Below are positions 31,345 through 40,781 of a stretch of 64,000 nt of DNA, piece after piece (within the stretch, counting starts at the first letter, position 1; the number at the start of each line of letters is the position of its first letter). Below the pieces are notes generated by a model. That model was not told the origin of the DNA. It saw only the letters and a list, made by a program, of their open reading frames with translations, and made no database searches. Source of the DNA: Apibacter raozihei (lineage in GTDB: Bacteria > Bacteroidota > Bacteroidia > Flavobacteriales > Weeksellaceae); contig NZ_CP034930.1 in the NCBI RefSeq assembly GCF_004014855.1, positions 558,001-622,000 on the forward strand, in the 5' to 3' direction. The position numbers and the translations under genes were made by a program.

Positions 31345-31905
31345 ATGGAATTACAGCAAGCTTTGCTTTCTATTCATCCCTTATCTGAAAACTCACTACA
31401 CGAACTTATGCATTCGTGGGATTTGTCAACGTACCCTAAAGGTCATGTCTTAAGCAAACAAGATACAATTGAAAAATATATTTATATAGTTACTCGAGGC
31501 ATTATAAGAGCCTACCGGATTATTAACGGCGAAGAGGTTACCTTTTGGATCGGAGAAGAAGGAAGTATCGCATGCTCAATGAGGAATTATGTTGAAAATA
31601 AACCAAGCTATGAAAATATTGAGACTCTTGAAAATTGTACACTATTCAGAATCAAGATAAGCGACCTTACTTGTTTATATGATAAAAATATTGAAATTGC
31701 TAACTGGGGCAGGAAATTTATTGAATATGAAATTATTAAAACCGAAAACAAATTAATTCACCAACTTTATCTTTCCGCAAAAGAGAGATATAATCTTCTA
31801 CTCAAGGAAAGACCTCAGTTATTGCAAAGATTACCGTTAAGTATTATTGCCAGTTACCTTGGAATTACTCAAGTTTCCTTAAGCAGAATACGGGGCATGA
31901 AATAA
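31345..31905 (+). CDS. Crp/Fnr-family transcriptional regulator
   Basis: 186 residues. A cyclic-nucleotide-binding-type beta-roll covers residues about 20-115 (YPKGHVLSKQDTIEKYIYIV, then TRGIIRAYRIINGEEVTFWI and GEEGSIACSM). The dimer helix and a shortened C-terminal helix-turn-helix follow (LPLSIIASYLGITQVSLSRI), which is typical of the flavobacterial branch. The cysteines needed for an Fnr iron-sulfur cluster are absent from the N-terminus, so it is unlikely to be an oxygen sensor. The divergent SMR gene, 112 bases away, is the most obvious target; this is inference. Confidence 0.8.
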   Translation: MELQQALLSIHPLSENSLHELMHSWDLSTYPKGHVLSKQDTIEKYIYIVTRGIIRAYRIINGEEVTFWIGEEGSIACSMRNYVENKPSYENIETLENCTLFRIKISDLTCLYDKNIEIANWGRKFIEYEIIKTENKLIHQLYLSAKERYNLLLKERPQLLQRLPLSIIASYLGITQVSLSRIRGMK

Positions 31906-31928
31906 GTTAAATTGAAAAATTTACTTTT

Positions 31929-32387
31929 TTACCTGGGCAATTGAAAAAATTCCTCTATAGCTTTTCGCCGATAGGTAAATATATCTTCCACCTTTTTAGA
32001 TATAAACAGCTTCCCCATCCATTTTCCAAAAAATCCGTATGGAAGCTGATAATTAAGAATATCTTTCATTAAAACTCCCTGATCATTTTCTGTGAAGAAA
32101 TGTTCATGATGCCATACTTTGTAAGGCCCCTGTAACTGTGTATCCACAAAATACTTCTTATTTTCCACCTGAGAGATTTCCGTTACCCAGGTCAGGGGGA
32201 TTGAAAATAAAGGACTTACCGTATATTCAATAATTTGTCCGGCATACGCATCTGTTAAGTTTGGCGTTTTAATAATAAAATTCATTTCTTTGGGTGTAAT
32301 TTTGCTAAGATTTACGGGTTTTGAAAAAAAATCCCAGGCATCATCTAATGATATAGGCAACTGTTGCTCCCGAATAAGTGTAACCAT
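31929..32387 (-). CDS. START-like SRPBCC protein
   Basis: 152 residues from the ATG at 32385-32387 (MVTLIREQQLPISLDDAWDF). An upstream start at 32429 would add 14 residues without homology. The order PISLDDAWDFFSKPVNLSKI, then IEYTVSPLF, LTWVTEISQV and VWHHEHFF is that of the SRPBCC/polyketide-cyclase-like ligand-binding fold, in the subgroup often annotated as cell division inhibitor or cyclase/dehydrase. The ligand is not known. It converges on the Crp-type gene and is divergent from thrA. Confidence 0.7.
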   Translation of the reverse strand: MVTLIREQQLPISLDDAWDFFSKPVNLSKITPKEMNFIIKTPNLTDAYAGQIIEYTVSPLFSIPLTWVTEISQVENKKYFVDTQLQGPYKVWHHEHFFTENDQGVLMKDILNYQLPYGFFGKWMGKLFISKKVEDIFTYRRKAIEEFFQLPR

Positions 32388-32520
32388 TTTTGTTTTAGTA
32401 TTAATTAAATTCAGCTTAATAGATAACAATTGTCATACCTTAATTTTCAATTCATCCTAATTAATTTATTTTTTTTCAATTTCCTACTATTTATTTCTAA
32501 TTTAAACAAATTATCAGGCA

Positions 32521-32550
32521 TTTGTAAAAATCGAGCTCAGATTACTTTTT
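32521..32550 (+). promoter_or_regulatory. Candidate thrA promoter
   Basis: TTTG (32521-32524), 18 bases, then TACTTTTT (32543-32550), a near match to TAnnTTTG with the same spacing as the other promoters here. It lies 50 bases before the thrA ATG. I see no attenuator-type leader peptide rich in Thr codons. Confidence 0.45.
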
Positions 32551-32599
32551 TCTTCAAATCAAAATCACTAAAATTGTAATCAATTGTAACTAATCATTT

Positions 32600-35050
32600 A
32601 TGAAAGTAGTAAAATTCGGAGGAACCTCGGTAGGTTCCGGAGAGAGTATCCGTTGTATTTTAAATATTTTACAACAGAAAAATTCGTCAGGAGAAAAATT
32701 TATTGTTGTTTCTTCCGCAATGAGCGGAATAACCAATCTCTTAACGGAATTAGCTCAAACGGCATCTACGGGAAACGACTACAAATCCGGACTTACTGAA
32801 ATTGAGCAAAAACACTTTGCTGTTGTTAAGGAAATGATTGAGGTTAAAAATCAAAATCCTGTTTTTACTCAGATTAAAATATTTATTAATGAGCTTGAAG
32901 ATTTACTTCAGGGGGTGTATAGCTTAAGAGAGCTTAGTCTTCAAAGTAAAGATTTAATTTTAAGCTATGGAGAAAAATGTTCCACTTTTCTGCTTAGCCA
33001 GATTGCCAGACAATATTTTGCGGAAAGTATGTTTGTTGATGCTACACAGCTGATTAAAACGGACAGTAATTTTGGAAATGCAAAAGTAGACATACCGAGA
33101 ACAGAGGAAATAATTCGTGAATTTGTATCGTCACATAAGGAGAAAATGCTTTTTGTGACCGGATTTATTGCCTCTAACGATGAAAACAGAACAACCACAT
33201 TAGGCAGAGGCGGAAGCGATTATACAGCGGCAATTATAGGTGCGGCTGTGGAAGCGAAAGAAATTGAATTATGGTCAGACGTGGACGGTATGCTTACTGC
33301 TGATCCACGGGTGGTGAAAAAGGCCTTTTCTTTATCTGAACTTTCTTATACCGAAGCTATGGAATTATCATATTTTGGTGCCAAGGTTATTTATCCTCCT
33401 GCTATGATTCCTGCTTTTGGTAAAAAAATACCTATTCTGCTAAAAAACACATTCAATACAGAGTTTCAAGGTACCCGAGTTCAGGAATGCATAGAAAAAA
33501 CACCTTATCCGATCAAGGGTATTTCCTCTATCAATGAAATAAGCCTTTTCAATATTACCGGAAGTGGCATGATAGGGAAAATTGGTTTTAGTGGTAAATT
33601 ATTTTCGTTATTGGCACGTGAGCAAATTAATGTGATATTAATTACTCAATCTTCTTCAGAACATAGCATAACTTTTGCCATTGAACCTAAAGATATGGCT
33701 AAGGCACGAGCTCTTTTCCATTCAGAATTTGAACTTGAGCTGGAAACTAATAAACTGAATCCGCCTATTATAGAGGAACATCTTTCCGTATTGGCTATCG
33801 TAGGTGAAAACATGAAACAAACTCCGGGAATATCAGGAAAACTATTTCATGCCCTGGGGCGTAACGGAATCAACATTCATGCAATAGCTCAGGGATCTTC
33901 CGAATATAATATTTCTGTAATTATCAAAAGAAAAAATATTTCCAAAGCTCTTAATACCGTACACGATGCGTTTTTTAAAGAACTTACCAAGACGCTACAC
34001 GTATTTAGCATTGGAACCGGAAATATCGGATCTACCTTGTTTGAACAGATTCAGAAACAAAGCTCTTTCCTGCGTGAAAATAATGATATTGAAATTAAAG
34101 TTGCCGGAATTGCCAACTCGAGAAAAATGCTTATTAATGAGGATGGTATTGAGCTGAATCAATGGAAAGATTTGCTAGATCAACAAGGTGAAACTGCCAG
34201 TCTGGAAGAATTTGTGAATAGAATTAAACTTTTAAATTTATCTAATTGTGTATTTATTGATAACACAGCCAGTCCAGTACCTGGTAAATTCTATCATCAG
34301 CTTTTTGAATCTAATGTTTCGGTCGTTACATGTAATAAAATAGCTAATTCTTCTTCATATAAAGAGTATAAATTATTGAAGGATACTGCCCGAAGACGAG
34401 GGGTAGACTTTTTCTATGAAACCAATGTAGGTGCAGGTCTTCCAATTATCAGAACGTTAAAAGATTTAATGACCAGTGGAGATAGAATTCTGAAAATTGA
34501 AGCTATCCTGAGTGGTACAATTTCTTATATATTTAATAACTTTACCGGTGATGCCTCATTTTACGATGTGGTTAAAAAAGCTCAGGAACTTGGTTTCACA
34601 GAACCGGATCCCCGAGATGATTTAAGCGGTAAAGACTTTATGAGAAAAGTCATGATCCTTGCACGAGATGCAGGACACACAACCGAAGAAAAAGATGTAA
34701 AACTGGGTGCTATTCTTCCTGAAAGCTGCATTGCTGCTTCTTCGGTGGATGCTTTTTATGAAGAATTAAAAAATTCTGATGCGTATTTTAATGATTTAAA
34801 AGAAAAAGCCCGTAAAGAAAATAAAGTTTTACGATATATAGGCAAACTGGAGGATGGAAAAGCTTCAGTAAATCTGGAAATGGTAGACAGTTCGCATCCT
34901 TTTTATAATTTGTCCGGAAGCGATAATATTATCTCTTTTACTACGGAAAGATATAAATTCAACCCTCTGGTTGTCAAAGGTCCGGGAGCAGGAGCTGAAG
35001 TAACTGCAGCCGGTGTATTTGCTGATCTGATTAACGTGGGTGCAAGCTAA
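32600..35050 (+). CDS. thrA: Bifunctional aspartokinase / homoserine dehydrogenase
   Basis: 816 residues. It catalyses the first and third steps from aspartate to threonine and methionine: phosphorylation of aspartate, and NAD(P)H reduction of aspartate semialdehyde to homoserine. The kinase domain (about 1-290) starts with MKVVKFGGTSVGSGESI and holds TTLGRGGSDYTAAIIGAA. Two ACT domains (about 310-455; NVILITQSSSEHSI, NIHAIAQGSSEYNI) are for allosteric control, typically by threonine. The dehydrogenase half begins VFSIGTGNIGSTLFEQI near 465 and contains NVGAGLPIIRTLKDL. The length is normal for fused ThrA. thrB and thrC follow, but behind two hairpins and a separate -7 box. Confidence 0.97.
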   Translation: MKVVKFGGTSVGSGESIRCILNILQQKNSSGEKFIVVSSAMSGITNLLTELAQTASTGNDYKSGLTEIEQKHFAVVKEMIEVKNQNPVFTQIKIFINELEDLLQGVYSLRELSLQSKDLILSYGEKCSTFLLSQIARQYFAESMFVDATQLIKTDSNFGNAKVDIPRTEEIIREFVSSHKEKMLFVTGFIASNDENRTTTLGRGGSDYTAAIIGAAVEAKEIELWSDVDGMLTADPRVVKKAFSLSELSYTEAMELSYFGAKVIYPPAMIPAFGKKIPILLKNTFNTEFQGTRVQECIEKTPYPIKGISSINEISLFNITGSGMIGKIGFSGKLFSLLAREQINVILITQSSSEHSITFAIEPKDMAKARALFHSEFELELETNKLNPPIIEEHLSVLAIVGENMKQTPGISGKLFHALGRNGINIHAIAQGSSEYNISVIIKRKNISKALNTVHDAFFKELTKTLHVFSIGTGNIGSTLFEQIQKQSSFLRENNDIEIKVAGIANSRKMLINEDGIELNQWKDLLDQQGETASLEEFVNRIKLLNLSNCVFIDNTASPVPGKFYHQLFESNVSVVTCNKIANSSSYKEYKLLKDTARRRGVDFFYETNVGAGLPIIRTLKDLMTSGDRILKIEAILSGTISYIFNNFTGDASFYDVVKKAQELGFTEPDPRDDLSGKDFMRKVMILARDAGHTTEEKDVKLGAILPESCIAASSVDAFYEELKNSDAYFNDLKEKARKENKVLRYIGKLEDGKASVNLEMVDSSHPFYNLSGSDNIISFTTERYKFNPLVVKGPGAGAEVTAAGVFADLINVGAS

Positions 35051-35067
35051 ACGTAATTAAAATTACA

Positions 35068-35090
35068 AGTAGATTTCTACTTCTTTTATT
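35068..35090 (+). terminator. Hairpin after thrA
   Basis: AAGTAG-ATTT-CTACTT (35068-35083) is followed by CTTTTATT, 18 bases after the thrA stop. The stem is short. Confidence 0.4.
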
Positions 35091-35092
35091 AT

Positions 35093-35152
35093 AAAAAAAA
35101 GAATAGATAAAATATCCACAAACTGTTTATTTCATCTATTCTTTTTTATTTT
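35093..35152 (+). terminator. Terminator between thrA and thrB
   Basis: GAATAGAT (35101-35108) pairs with ATCTATTC (35134-35141), extended by A and T runs on both sides, with a loop of 25 bases. It ends in TTTTTTATTTTT. It probably limits read-through from thrA into thrB. Confidence 0.6.
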
Positions 35153-35210
35153 TAATTAGTTGACTGAATACGAGATTATCACCGGTAGTCGTTAATTGCA
35201 TATATTTACC

Positions 35211-35218
35211 TAAATTTG
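35211..35218 (+). promoter_or_regulatory. -7 box of thrB-thrC
   Basis: TAAATTTG matches TAnnTTTG exactly and lies 31 bases before the ATG at 35249. The upstream TTG (35216-35218) that would extend the thrB frame is inside this box, which argues for the ATG start. No -33 TTTG is found. Confidence 0.5.
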
Positions 35219-35248
35219 CAAAAAAATTATCCTGAGAATTATTATTTA

Positions 35249-36190
35249 ATGAAAGAAAAGAACAGCATACATGTATTTGCTCCTGCTACTTCTGCAAATT
35301 TTATTTGTGGATATGATATTTTAGGCTTAGCTCTGGATGAACCCGGAGATGAAGTAATTCTTAAAAAGGTAGATCGTCCGGGAGTTACTATAACTAAAAT
35401 TACTGGTGATAATGGTCTTCTACCCTTAGATTCTACGAAAAATACGGTAGGAGCCTGTGTACAAATGATTCTGGATCATTTACAGCGTAACGACATTGGA
35501 ATCGAAATTGAACTGCATAAAAAAATGCCTATCGGTAGTGGATTAGGTTCCAGTGCGGCTAGTACGATAGCGGGATTATTCGCTATAAATCAACTGCTCG
35601 GAGAGCCCTTATCCAGAAAAGAATTACTACCTTTTGCCCTAAGGGGTGAAGAGCTCGCTTGCGGGCATGGTCATGCGGATAATGTAGCCCCTTCTTTATT
35701 AGGAGGAATTACTTTAATACGAAGCTATCAGCCTCTGGATGTTATTAACCTGCCTGTGCCTTCTGAACTTTGCTGTTCTGTTATTTTCCCTCATGTTGAA
35801 GTTCCGACCCGGGCAGCACGACAAATCCTGAGAACACAGGTTGAACTGAAAAAAGCAGCACAACAATGGGGAAATATCGCCGGACTGGTTTCCGGATTGT
35901 TTTCCAATGATTATGATTTAATCTCCAGAAGTTTACAGGATGATCTTATTGAACCTGCCCGCTCAATCTTAATCCCTGAATTTGACGCTATGCGACAAAT
36001 TACTAGGGAAGCAGGAGCTCTGGGATTTGGAATTTCAGGTTCTGGTCCTTCAGTAGTTTCTTTTACTAAAGGCCTTGACAAGGCTAAGGAAATTACTGAA
36101 ATTCTGAAAGAGCATTTAAAAAGCAAACATATTGGTAGCAACGGTTATTCTTCTACTGTAAATACCCGGGGAGCTGTCGTTATTTCTTAA
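35249..36190 (+). CDS. thrB: Homoserine kinase
   Basis: 313 residues from the ATG at 35249 (MKEKNSIHVFAPATSANFIC). It phosphorylates homoserine with ATP in the threonine pathway. It belongs to the GHMP kinase family: the N-terminal PATSANFICGYDILGLAL motif, the ATP-binding PIGSGLGSSAAST near residue 95, and the C-terminal GFGISGSGPSVVSFTKG. The start was chosen because the family begins a few residues before the PATSAN motif and because the TTG 33 bases upstream lies in a promoter box. thrC follows after 24 bases in the same transcript. Confidence 0.95.
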   Translation: MKEKNSIHVFAPATSANFICGYDILGLALDEPGDEVILKKVDRPGVTITKITGDNGLLPLDSTKNTVGACVQMILDHLQRNDIGIEIELHKKMPIGSGLGSSAASTIAGLFAINQLLGEPLSRKELLPFALRGEELACGHGHADNVAPSLLGGITLIRSYQPLDVINLPVPSELCCSVIFPHVEVPTRAARQILRTQVELKKAAQQWGNIAGLVSGLFSNDYDLISRSLQDDLIEPARSILIPEFDAMRQITREAGALGFGISGSGPSVVSFTKGLDKAKEITEILKEHLKSKHIGSNGYSSTVNTRGAVVIS

Positions 36191-36214
36191 TTATATTCAT
36201 TTAAATCTTTACCT

Positions 36215-37510
36215 ATGAAATTGTACAGTACTAACAATAAAGATCTTAGAGTTTCCTTTAAAGAAGCTGTTTTTAATAGTTTTCCTGCGGATAAAGGATT
36301 GTATATGCCGGTCGAAATACCGAAATTCCGTCCAGAATTTATCCAATCTATTACTGATTATACGTTTTCTGAAATAGCCTTTGAAGTTGCCTCTACTTTA
36401 TTGGGGGATGATATACCCAAAGATGATTTACATCACTTGATTACCGAAGCTATTAATTTTGATGCCCCTGTAGTACCTTTATCTGATCAAATGGGGGTTC
36501 TTGAACTCTTCCATGGTCCTTCTCTTGCTTTTAAAGATTTCGGAGCTCGCTTTATGAGCAGAATCATGGCATATCTCTCCAATGCAAACGAAAAAACACT
36601 GGATATTCTGGTAGCTACTTCCGGAGATACCGGTGGGGCGGTAGCACTTGGATTTTTAGGAGTAAAGGGTACAAGAGTAACCATTCTTTATCCTAAGGGC
36701 AAGGTGAGCGAAATACAGAAACTGCAATTAACAACTAACGGGCAAAATATACGGGCAATTGAGGTTGACGGAACTTTTGATGATTGTCAGGCACTGGTTA
36801 AAGAGGCATTTAATGATTCAGAGCTGAATGAACGTTTTAAACTTACTTCTGCAAATTCAATTAATATATCCCGATTAATTCCTCAAACTTTTTACTATGT
36901 TTATGCATATGCTCAAGCATTAAAAAACAATAAAAAAAATATACGTTTTGTGGTTCCTAGTGGTAATTTTGGTAACATAGGAGCTGGTTTACTCGCCTAT
37001 AAAATGGGTCTTCCTGTTCAACAATTTATCGCTGCTACCAACGTTAACGACACGGTTCCGCGTTTTATGAATAACGGGGTTTATGAGCCACATCCTTCCC
37101 TGCAAACTCTTTCGAATGCTATGGACGTTGGAAATCCCAGCAACTGGGTACGAATCATGGATATGTTTGATCAGGATTTGACATCTATGAAAAAAATGAT
37201 TTCTGCCTGTTCATTTACTGATGAGGATACACTTACGGGTATTCAAGAACTGTTTGATACGTATTCTTATATTGCTTGTCCACATACGGCAGTAGCTTAT
37301 CTGGCTGCAAAACAAATCGTAAGTCCTGACGTTTATACTATATTTTTATCTACGGCACATCCATGTAAATTTATAGATGTGTATACTCAAGAGCTTAAAG
37401 ATAGAATACTCATACCGGAACAGGTTAAACAACTGGAACAAAAAAATAGTACTGCGCATTCTATGAAAAATACGTATGCCGATTTTAAAGATTTTTTATT
37501 AAGCAATTAA
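36215..37510 (+). CDS. thrC: Threonine synthase
   Basis: 431 residues, a usual length. It converts O-phosphohomoserine to threonine with pyridoxal phosphate. The PLP lysine is K107 in GPSLAFKDFGARFM. The phosphate-binding glycine loop is SGDTGGAVALGFLG, and FVVPSGNFGNIGAGLLAYKM is the second conserved block. It starts 24 bases after thrB and ends at a bidirectional terminator shared with the convergent aminotransferase gene. Confidence 0.95.
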   Translation: MKLYSTNNKDLRVSFKEAVFNSFPADKGLYMPVEIPKFRPEFIQSITDYTFSEIAFEVASTLLGDDIPKDDLHHLITEAINFDAPVVPLSDQMGVLELFHGPSLAFKDFGARFMSRIMAYLSNANEKTLDILVATSGDTGGAVALGFLGVKGTRVTILYPKGKVSEIQKLQLTTNGQNIRAIEVDGTFDDCQALVKEAFNDSELNERFKLTSANSINISRLIPQTFYYVYAYAQALKNNKKNIRFVVPSGNFGNIGAGLLAYKMGLPVQQFIAATNVNDTVPRFMNNGVYEPHPSLQTLSNAMDVGNPSNWVRIMDMFDQDLTSMKKMISACSFTDEDTLTGIQELFDTYSYIACPHTAVAYLAAKQIVSPDVYTIFLSTAHPCKFIDVYTQELKDRILIPEQVKQLEQKNSTAHSMKNTYADFKDFLLSN

Positions 37511-37532
37511 AATTTTTATTTATAATAAAACT

Positions 37533-37558
37533 GGCCGGATAATATTTCCGGCCTTTTC
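37533..37558. terminator. Bidirectional terminator, thrC / aminotransferase
   Basis: The stem GGCCGGA/TCCGGCC with a seven-base loop, followed by TTTTC on the plus strand and AGTTTTATT on the minus strand. Confidence 0.75.
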
Positions 37559-37577
37559 TATATACTTTTAAAAAATT

Positions 37578-38765
37578 TTAATTTATAAATTCTTTAATTA
37601 CTTCCCCCAGAATAGTTAATCCTTTTTTTATTCTGTCTTCCGGCATGTTGGAAAAATTAATCCTTAAAGTGTTTTCTTTTTGAGTATTCGGAAAAAACGC
37701 TCCTCCTGGAACAAAGGCAAGCTTTTTTTCAATGCATTTTTTCAGTACTTCTTTAGCATCAATATCTTTGGGTAGTTCAATCCATAAAAATAAACCTCCG
37801 GATGGTTTCGTAAAAGAAACACCTTCTGGAAAAGATTCCTCCATAATCTGTATAGCTAAATCTCTTCTCTTTCTATATAGATCTTTAATTTTTTCTATAT
37901 GCTGATCTATATTATACGTTTGTAAATATTTGTAAATCTGCATCTGAGCAAAGGTATTACATTGCAGGTCTGCTCCTTGTTTGACTAAAACATATTTTTT
38001 TATAATTTCGTGATTTCCTGCTATCCAGGCAATACGGAATCCGGGACAAAATATTTTTGAGAAAGTTCCTGTACAAAGAACATTATTATCCAAATCAAAT
38101 GATTTTACGGAAGGAAAAGATTCTCCTTCAAACCTTAGTTCTCCATAAGGATTATCTTCTATAACCATGACTCCGTATTTTTCTGCATATTCAGCCAGCT
38201 TCTTTCTTTTTTCCTGACTCCAGGTTTTCCCTGTTGGATTTTGAAAGTCCGGAATGATATAAATAATTTTAACGTTTTGAGTATTTTGCAATATTCTTTC
38301 CAAATCTTCCATAATCATTCCCTGCTCATCTGTTTCAACCTCTTCAAAAATACAACCGTATGCTTTAAAGGCACTGATTGCTGCCAGATAGGTAGGACTT
38401 TCACAGACTACTACATCACCTTCATCTAAAAAAACTTTTCCAGTGAGATCCAATGCTTGCTGCGAACCATGAGTAATGAGAATGTTATCTGCATCGAAAG
38501 AGGTATTTAACTTATGATTCATACGACTGGCTATCCATTCTCTCAAGGGCTTATAGCCTTCTGTTGTTGAATATTGCAATGCTTTAGAACCGGATTCTTC
38601 TAAAACAATTCGACTTACCTCCATAATTTCTTGTACCGGAAATAATTCCGGAGCAGGTAGTCCTCCGGCAAAAGAAATAATTTCCGGATTCTCAGTTATT
38701 TTTAATATTTCACGAATTTCTGATGCTTTTAGATTCAGAACACGCTTCGCATATTTAGGAGCCAT
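37578..38765 (-). CDS. PLP-dependent aminotransferase, class I/II
   Basis: 395 residues, fold type I aminotransferase of the MocR/2-aminoadipate aminotransferase group, without the GntR DNA-binding domain. Features are ISFAGGLPAPELFPV (residues about 30-44), the ITHGSQQALDLTGKVF loop, YIIPDFQNPTGKTW with the cofactor Asn and Asp region, and the PLP lysine in CTGTFSKIFCPGFRIAW. The end has GGLFLWIELP and TLRINFSN. Likely substrates are branched-chain, aromatic or 2-aminoadipate-type amino acids; the sequence does not decide. It is a single gene between convergent thrC and the DUF3857 operon. Confidence 0.85.
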   Translation of the reverse strand: MAPKYAKRVLNLKASEIREILKITENPEIISFAGGLPAPELFPVQEIMEVSRIVLEESGSKALQYSTTEGYKPLREWIASRMNHKLNTSFDADNILITHGSQQALDLTGKVFLDEGDVVVCESPTYLAAISAFKAYGCIFEEVETDEQGMIMEDLERILQNTQNVKIIYIIPDFQNPTGKTWSQEKRKKLAEYAEKYGVMVIEDNPYGELRFEGESFPSVKSFDLDNNVLCTGTFSKIFCPGFRIAWIAGNHEIIKKYVLVKQGADLQCNTFAQMQIYKYLQTYNIDQHIEKIKDLYRKRRDLAIQIMEESFPEGVSFTKPSGGLFLWIELPKDIDAKEVLKKCIEKKLAFVPGGAFFPNTQKENTLRINFSNMPEDRIKKGLTILGEVIKEFIN

Positions 38766-38858
38766 ATCTGTTATATAATAGATTACATATGTAAAATTAC
38801 AATTATTATCTTATTATTTTCAATTTCTATTTATACACAGTCCATATTTAAAAATCAA

Positions 38859-40781
38859 TTATTCTTTAATAATAGAGATGTACTGGCTGTTTGTATTTAT
38901 CATATGCTGCCAAAACTCTTTAAGAATACTATAATAATCAGCAGATAAAAAATACTGGTTAATTTCCAGCTCTGTTTTCAATTCTATCTGGTTTCCTAAA
39001 TCTTTAATTATATATGTATAACTCCCTAAATTTTCTTCAAGTATAAATTTGTGAGACTTAGGTAATGCATCTACCTTATACCCTTTAGGCAGTGTAATTG
39101 TAACATTTTTAGTCTGCTTGAATGCAGAGCCCAGTTCAATAGGATAAGATCTGGTTTCTGATTTGAATATCTGCTCTTTATCCTGCAAAAAAATCAATGG
39201 ATTAAAAATTATCTTTTCCCCTATTCTTTCAGCTCCTGATACTGAACTAAAATTAAAAGAATATCGGAAAGAATTTTTACCCGAAGCTATTTCCAGTTTA
39301 TCCATTGATAAATTATAATTTTTTTTTAGATTACTTTGAAATTCAGATTGATTATTATTATATGCTTCATTATCGGTCATACTTAAATAATGTGTATTCC
39401 TTTTAGCTAGAGTACCAGCAAATTCGAAATCGTCTTTGATTTCATATTTAAGCATATAAGCACTTGTACTTTTAATTTTATTGGATAAATTTACAATGTG
39501 TACGTTGTCTTTTTTTATGTAAATTCCTCTATGATTTAACGCTCGTTTAGGTATTAAATTTAAAGAACTATATTTACTGGTGGCATCTAAAAGCTGTAAT
39601 TGTTGATTATCGTAATAGCCTGCAATAACATAATTTAATTTTTGCAGAGAAGGAAATGAATAATTTAACATACCGTTTGAAACGGTACTTAAAACTACTG
39701 GATTTGCATCTATACCCGCTTCTCTGAGCATTGCCACAAGTAACAAATTTAAATCGGCTGAATTACCTGTTTTTTCCTTAACCGTTTTGTTTATGTTCTG
39801 GTTTGACATAATGCTGTTATATTCATTCCACACATAATTTTCCTGTATATAAGTAAGTATGGCTTTTGCTTTTTCTTCATTTGTTTGTTTTCCTTCTAAA
39901 ATAGTCTGCAAAATATTTTGAAAATGACGAGTGGATATGTATAAATTAAAATTATCATTTTTAAGGAGTGTCTTTCCAATTTCTTCCCAGGTGGTAGCAA
40001 AACTTTTAGGGGTTTTACCTTCATATTGTATTTTAACTAACTCATATCGAACAGAAGTTCTGATGTTGTTATAATTTAGTACAAAAGGCTCTTCCTGATA
40101 CGATTTAACTTCTTTTAAATTTAAATTATAAATGGATATCGGATATCCATTGGGTGATTGTTGAGATTCTGTTTTTATATCTAATTTATGAATATTTTCA
40201 CCTCTTAAATCCGGTACATAATAAAAGGCCTGGGGAATTCTAACCTGATAATTGATTTCCCGAAGTGGTATTTTATAGTTAAAATACTGTTCGGGAATTT
40301 CAAAAATAAATGGAGAATGCAACGTATATTTATATTCCAGTATTGATCCATTCCGAACATCGGGAAACGTAAACTTATAAAAATTCAAATATTTATGTTT
40401 TTCTTCTGTAAAAGTTTGACTCGATTTGATTTTTGTCTCTACGATTTTTCCATCAATTAAATTATATGTTGAAGCTTTAAATCCTGAAATATCTTCTTGC
40501 TTATTTACCTGTTTGTGCAGTGGGATCTGATAGGTAAGATAATTTTCTGCCAAGTCCTTATTATAAATCTTAAGCCTTTCTGTTACCTGAATTTCCATTT
40601 TACCTGAAATATCAACCTCTATATATACGTCTCTGTATATGATTTCTGCTGGTGCTTCTGTTTCTATTTTTGATTCTTGTTCTTCGATGTCCTGAATTGA
40701 TATTTTTCCAAATGTATATTTCTGTGAATACATTAATGAAGTAAGGCAGGCAATAAACAAAATAGTTAGTGTGTTTTTCAT
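38859..40781 (-). CDS. DUF3857/transglutaminase-like protein lacking catalytic residues
   Basis: 640 residues. A signal peptide (MKNTLTILFIACLTSLMYSQ) is followed by a DUF3857 domain (beta-rich, about 35-230) and a transglutaminase-like core: AKAILTYIQENYVWNEYN, TGNSADLNLLLVAMLREAGI, LNYVIAGYYDNQQLQLLDAT. In active relatives the GxC of the second block holds the nucleophilic Cys and the third has His. Here these are GNS and LNYV, so Cys and His are replaced by Ser and Tyr; the Asp of LLDAT is kept. It is probably a non-enzymatic envelope protein. Its ATG overlaps the stop of the upstream paralogue by four bases, so they are co-translated. Confidence 0.8.
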   Translation of the reverse strand: MKNTLTILFIACLTSLMYSQKYTFGKISIQDIEEQESKIETEAPAEIIYRDVYIEVDISGKMEIQVTERLKIYNKDLAENYLTYQIPLHKQVNKQEDISGFKASTYNLIDGKIVETKIKSSQTFTEEKHKYLNFYKFTFPDVRNGSILEYKYTLHSPFIFEIPEQYFNYKIPLREINYQVRIPQAFYYVPDLRGENIHKLDIKTESQQSPNGYPISIYNLNLKEVKSYQEEPFVLNYNNIRTSVRYELVKIQYEGKTPKSFATTWEEIGKTLLKNDNFNLYISTRHFQNILQTILEGKQTNEEKAKAILTYIQENYVWNEYNSIMSNQNINKTVKEKTGNSADLNLLLVAMLREAGIDANPVVLSTVSNGMLNYSFPSLQKLNYVIAGYYDNQQLQLLDATSKYSSLNLIPKRALNHRGIYIKKDNVHIVNLSNKIKSTSAYMLKYEIKDDFEFAGTLAKRNTHYLSMTDNEAYNNNQSEFQSNLKKNYNLSMDKLEIASGKNSFRYSFNFSSVSGAERIGEKIIFNPLIFLQDKEQIFKSETRSYPIELGSAFKQTKNVTITLPKGYKVDALPKSHKFILEENLGSYTYIIKDLGNQIELKTELEINQYFLSADYYSILKEFWQHMINTNSQYISIIKE

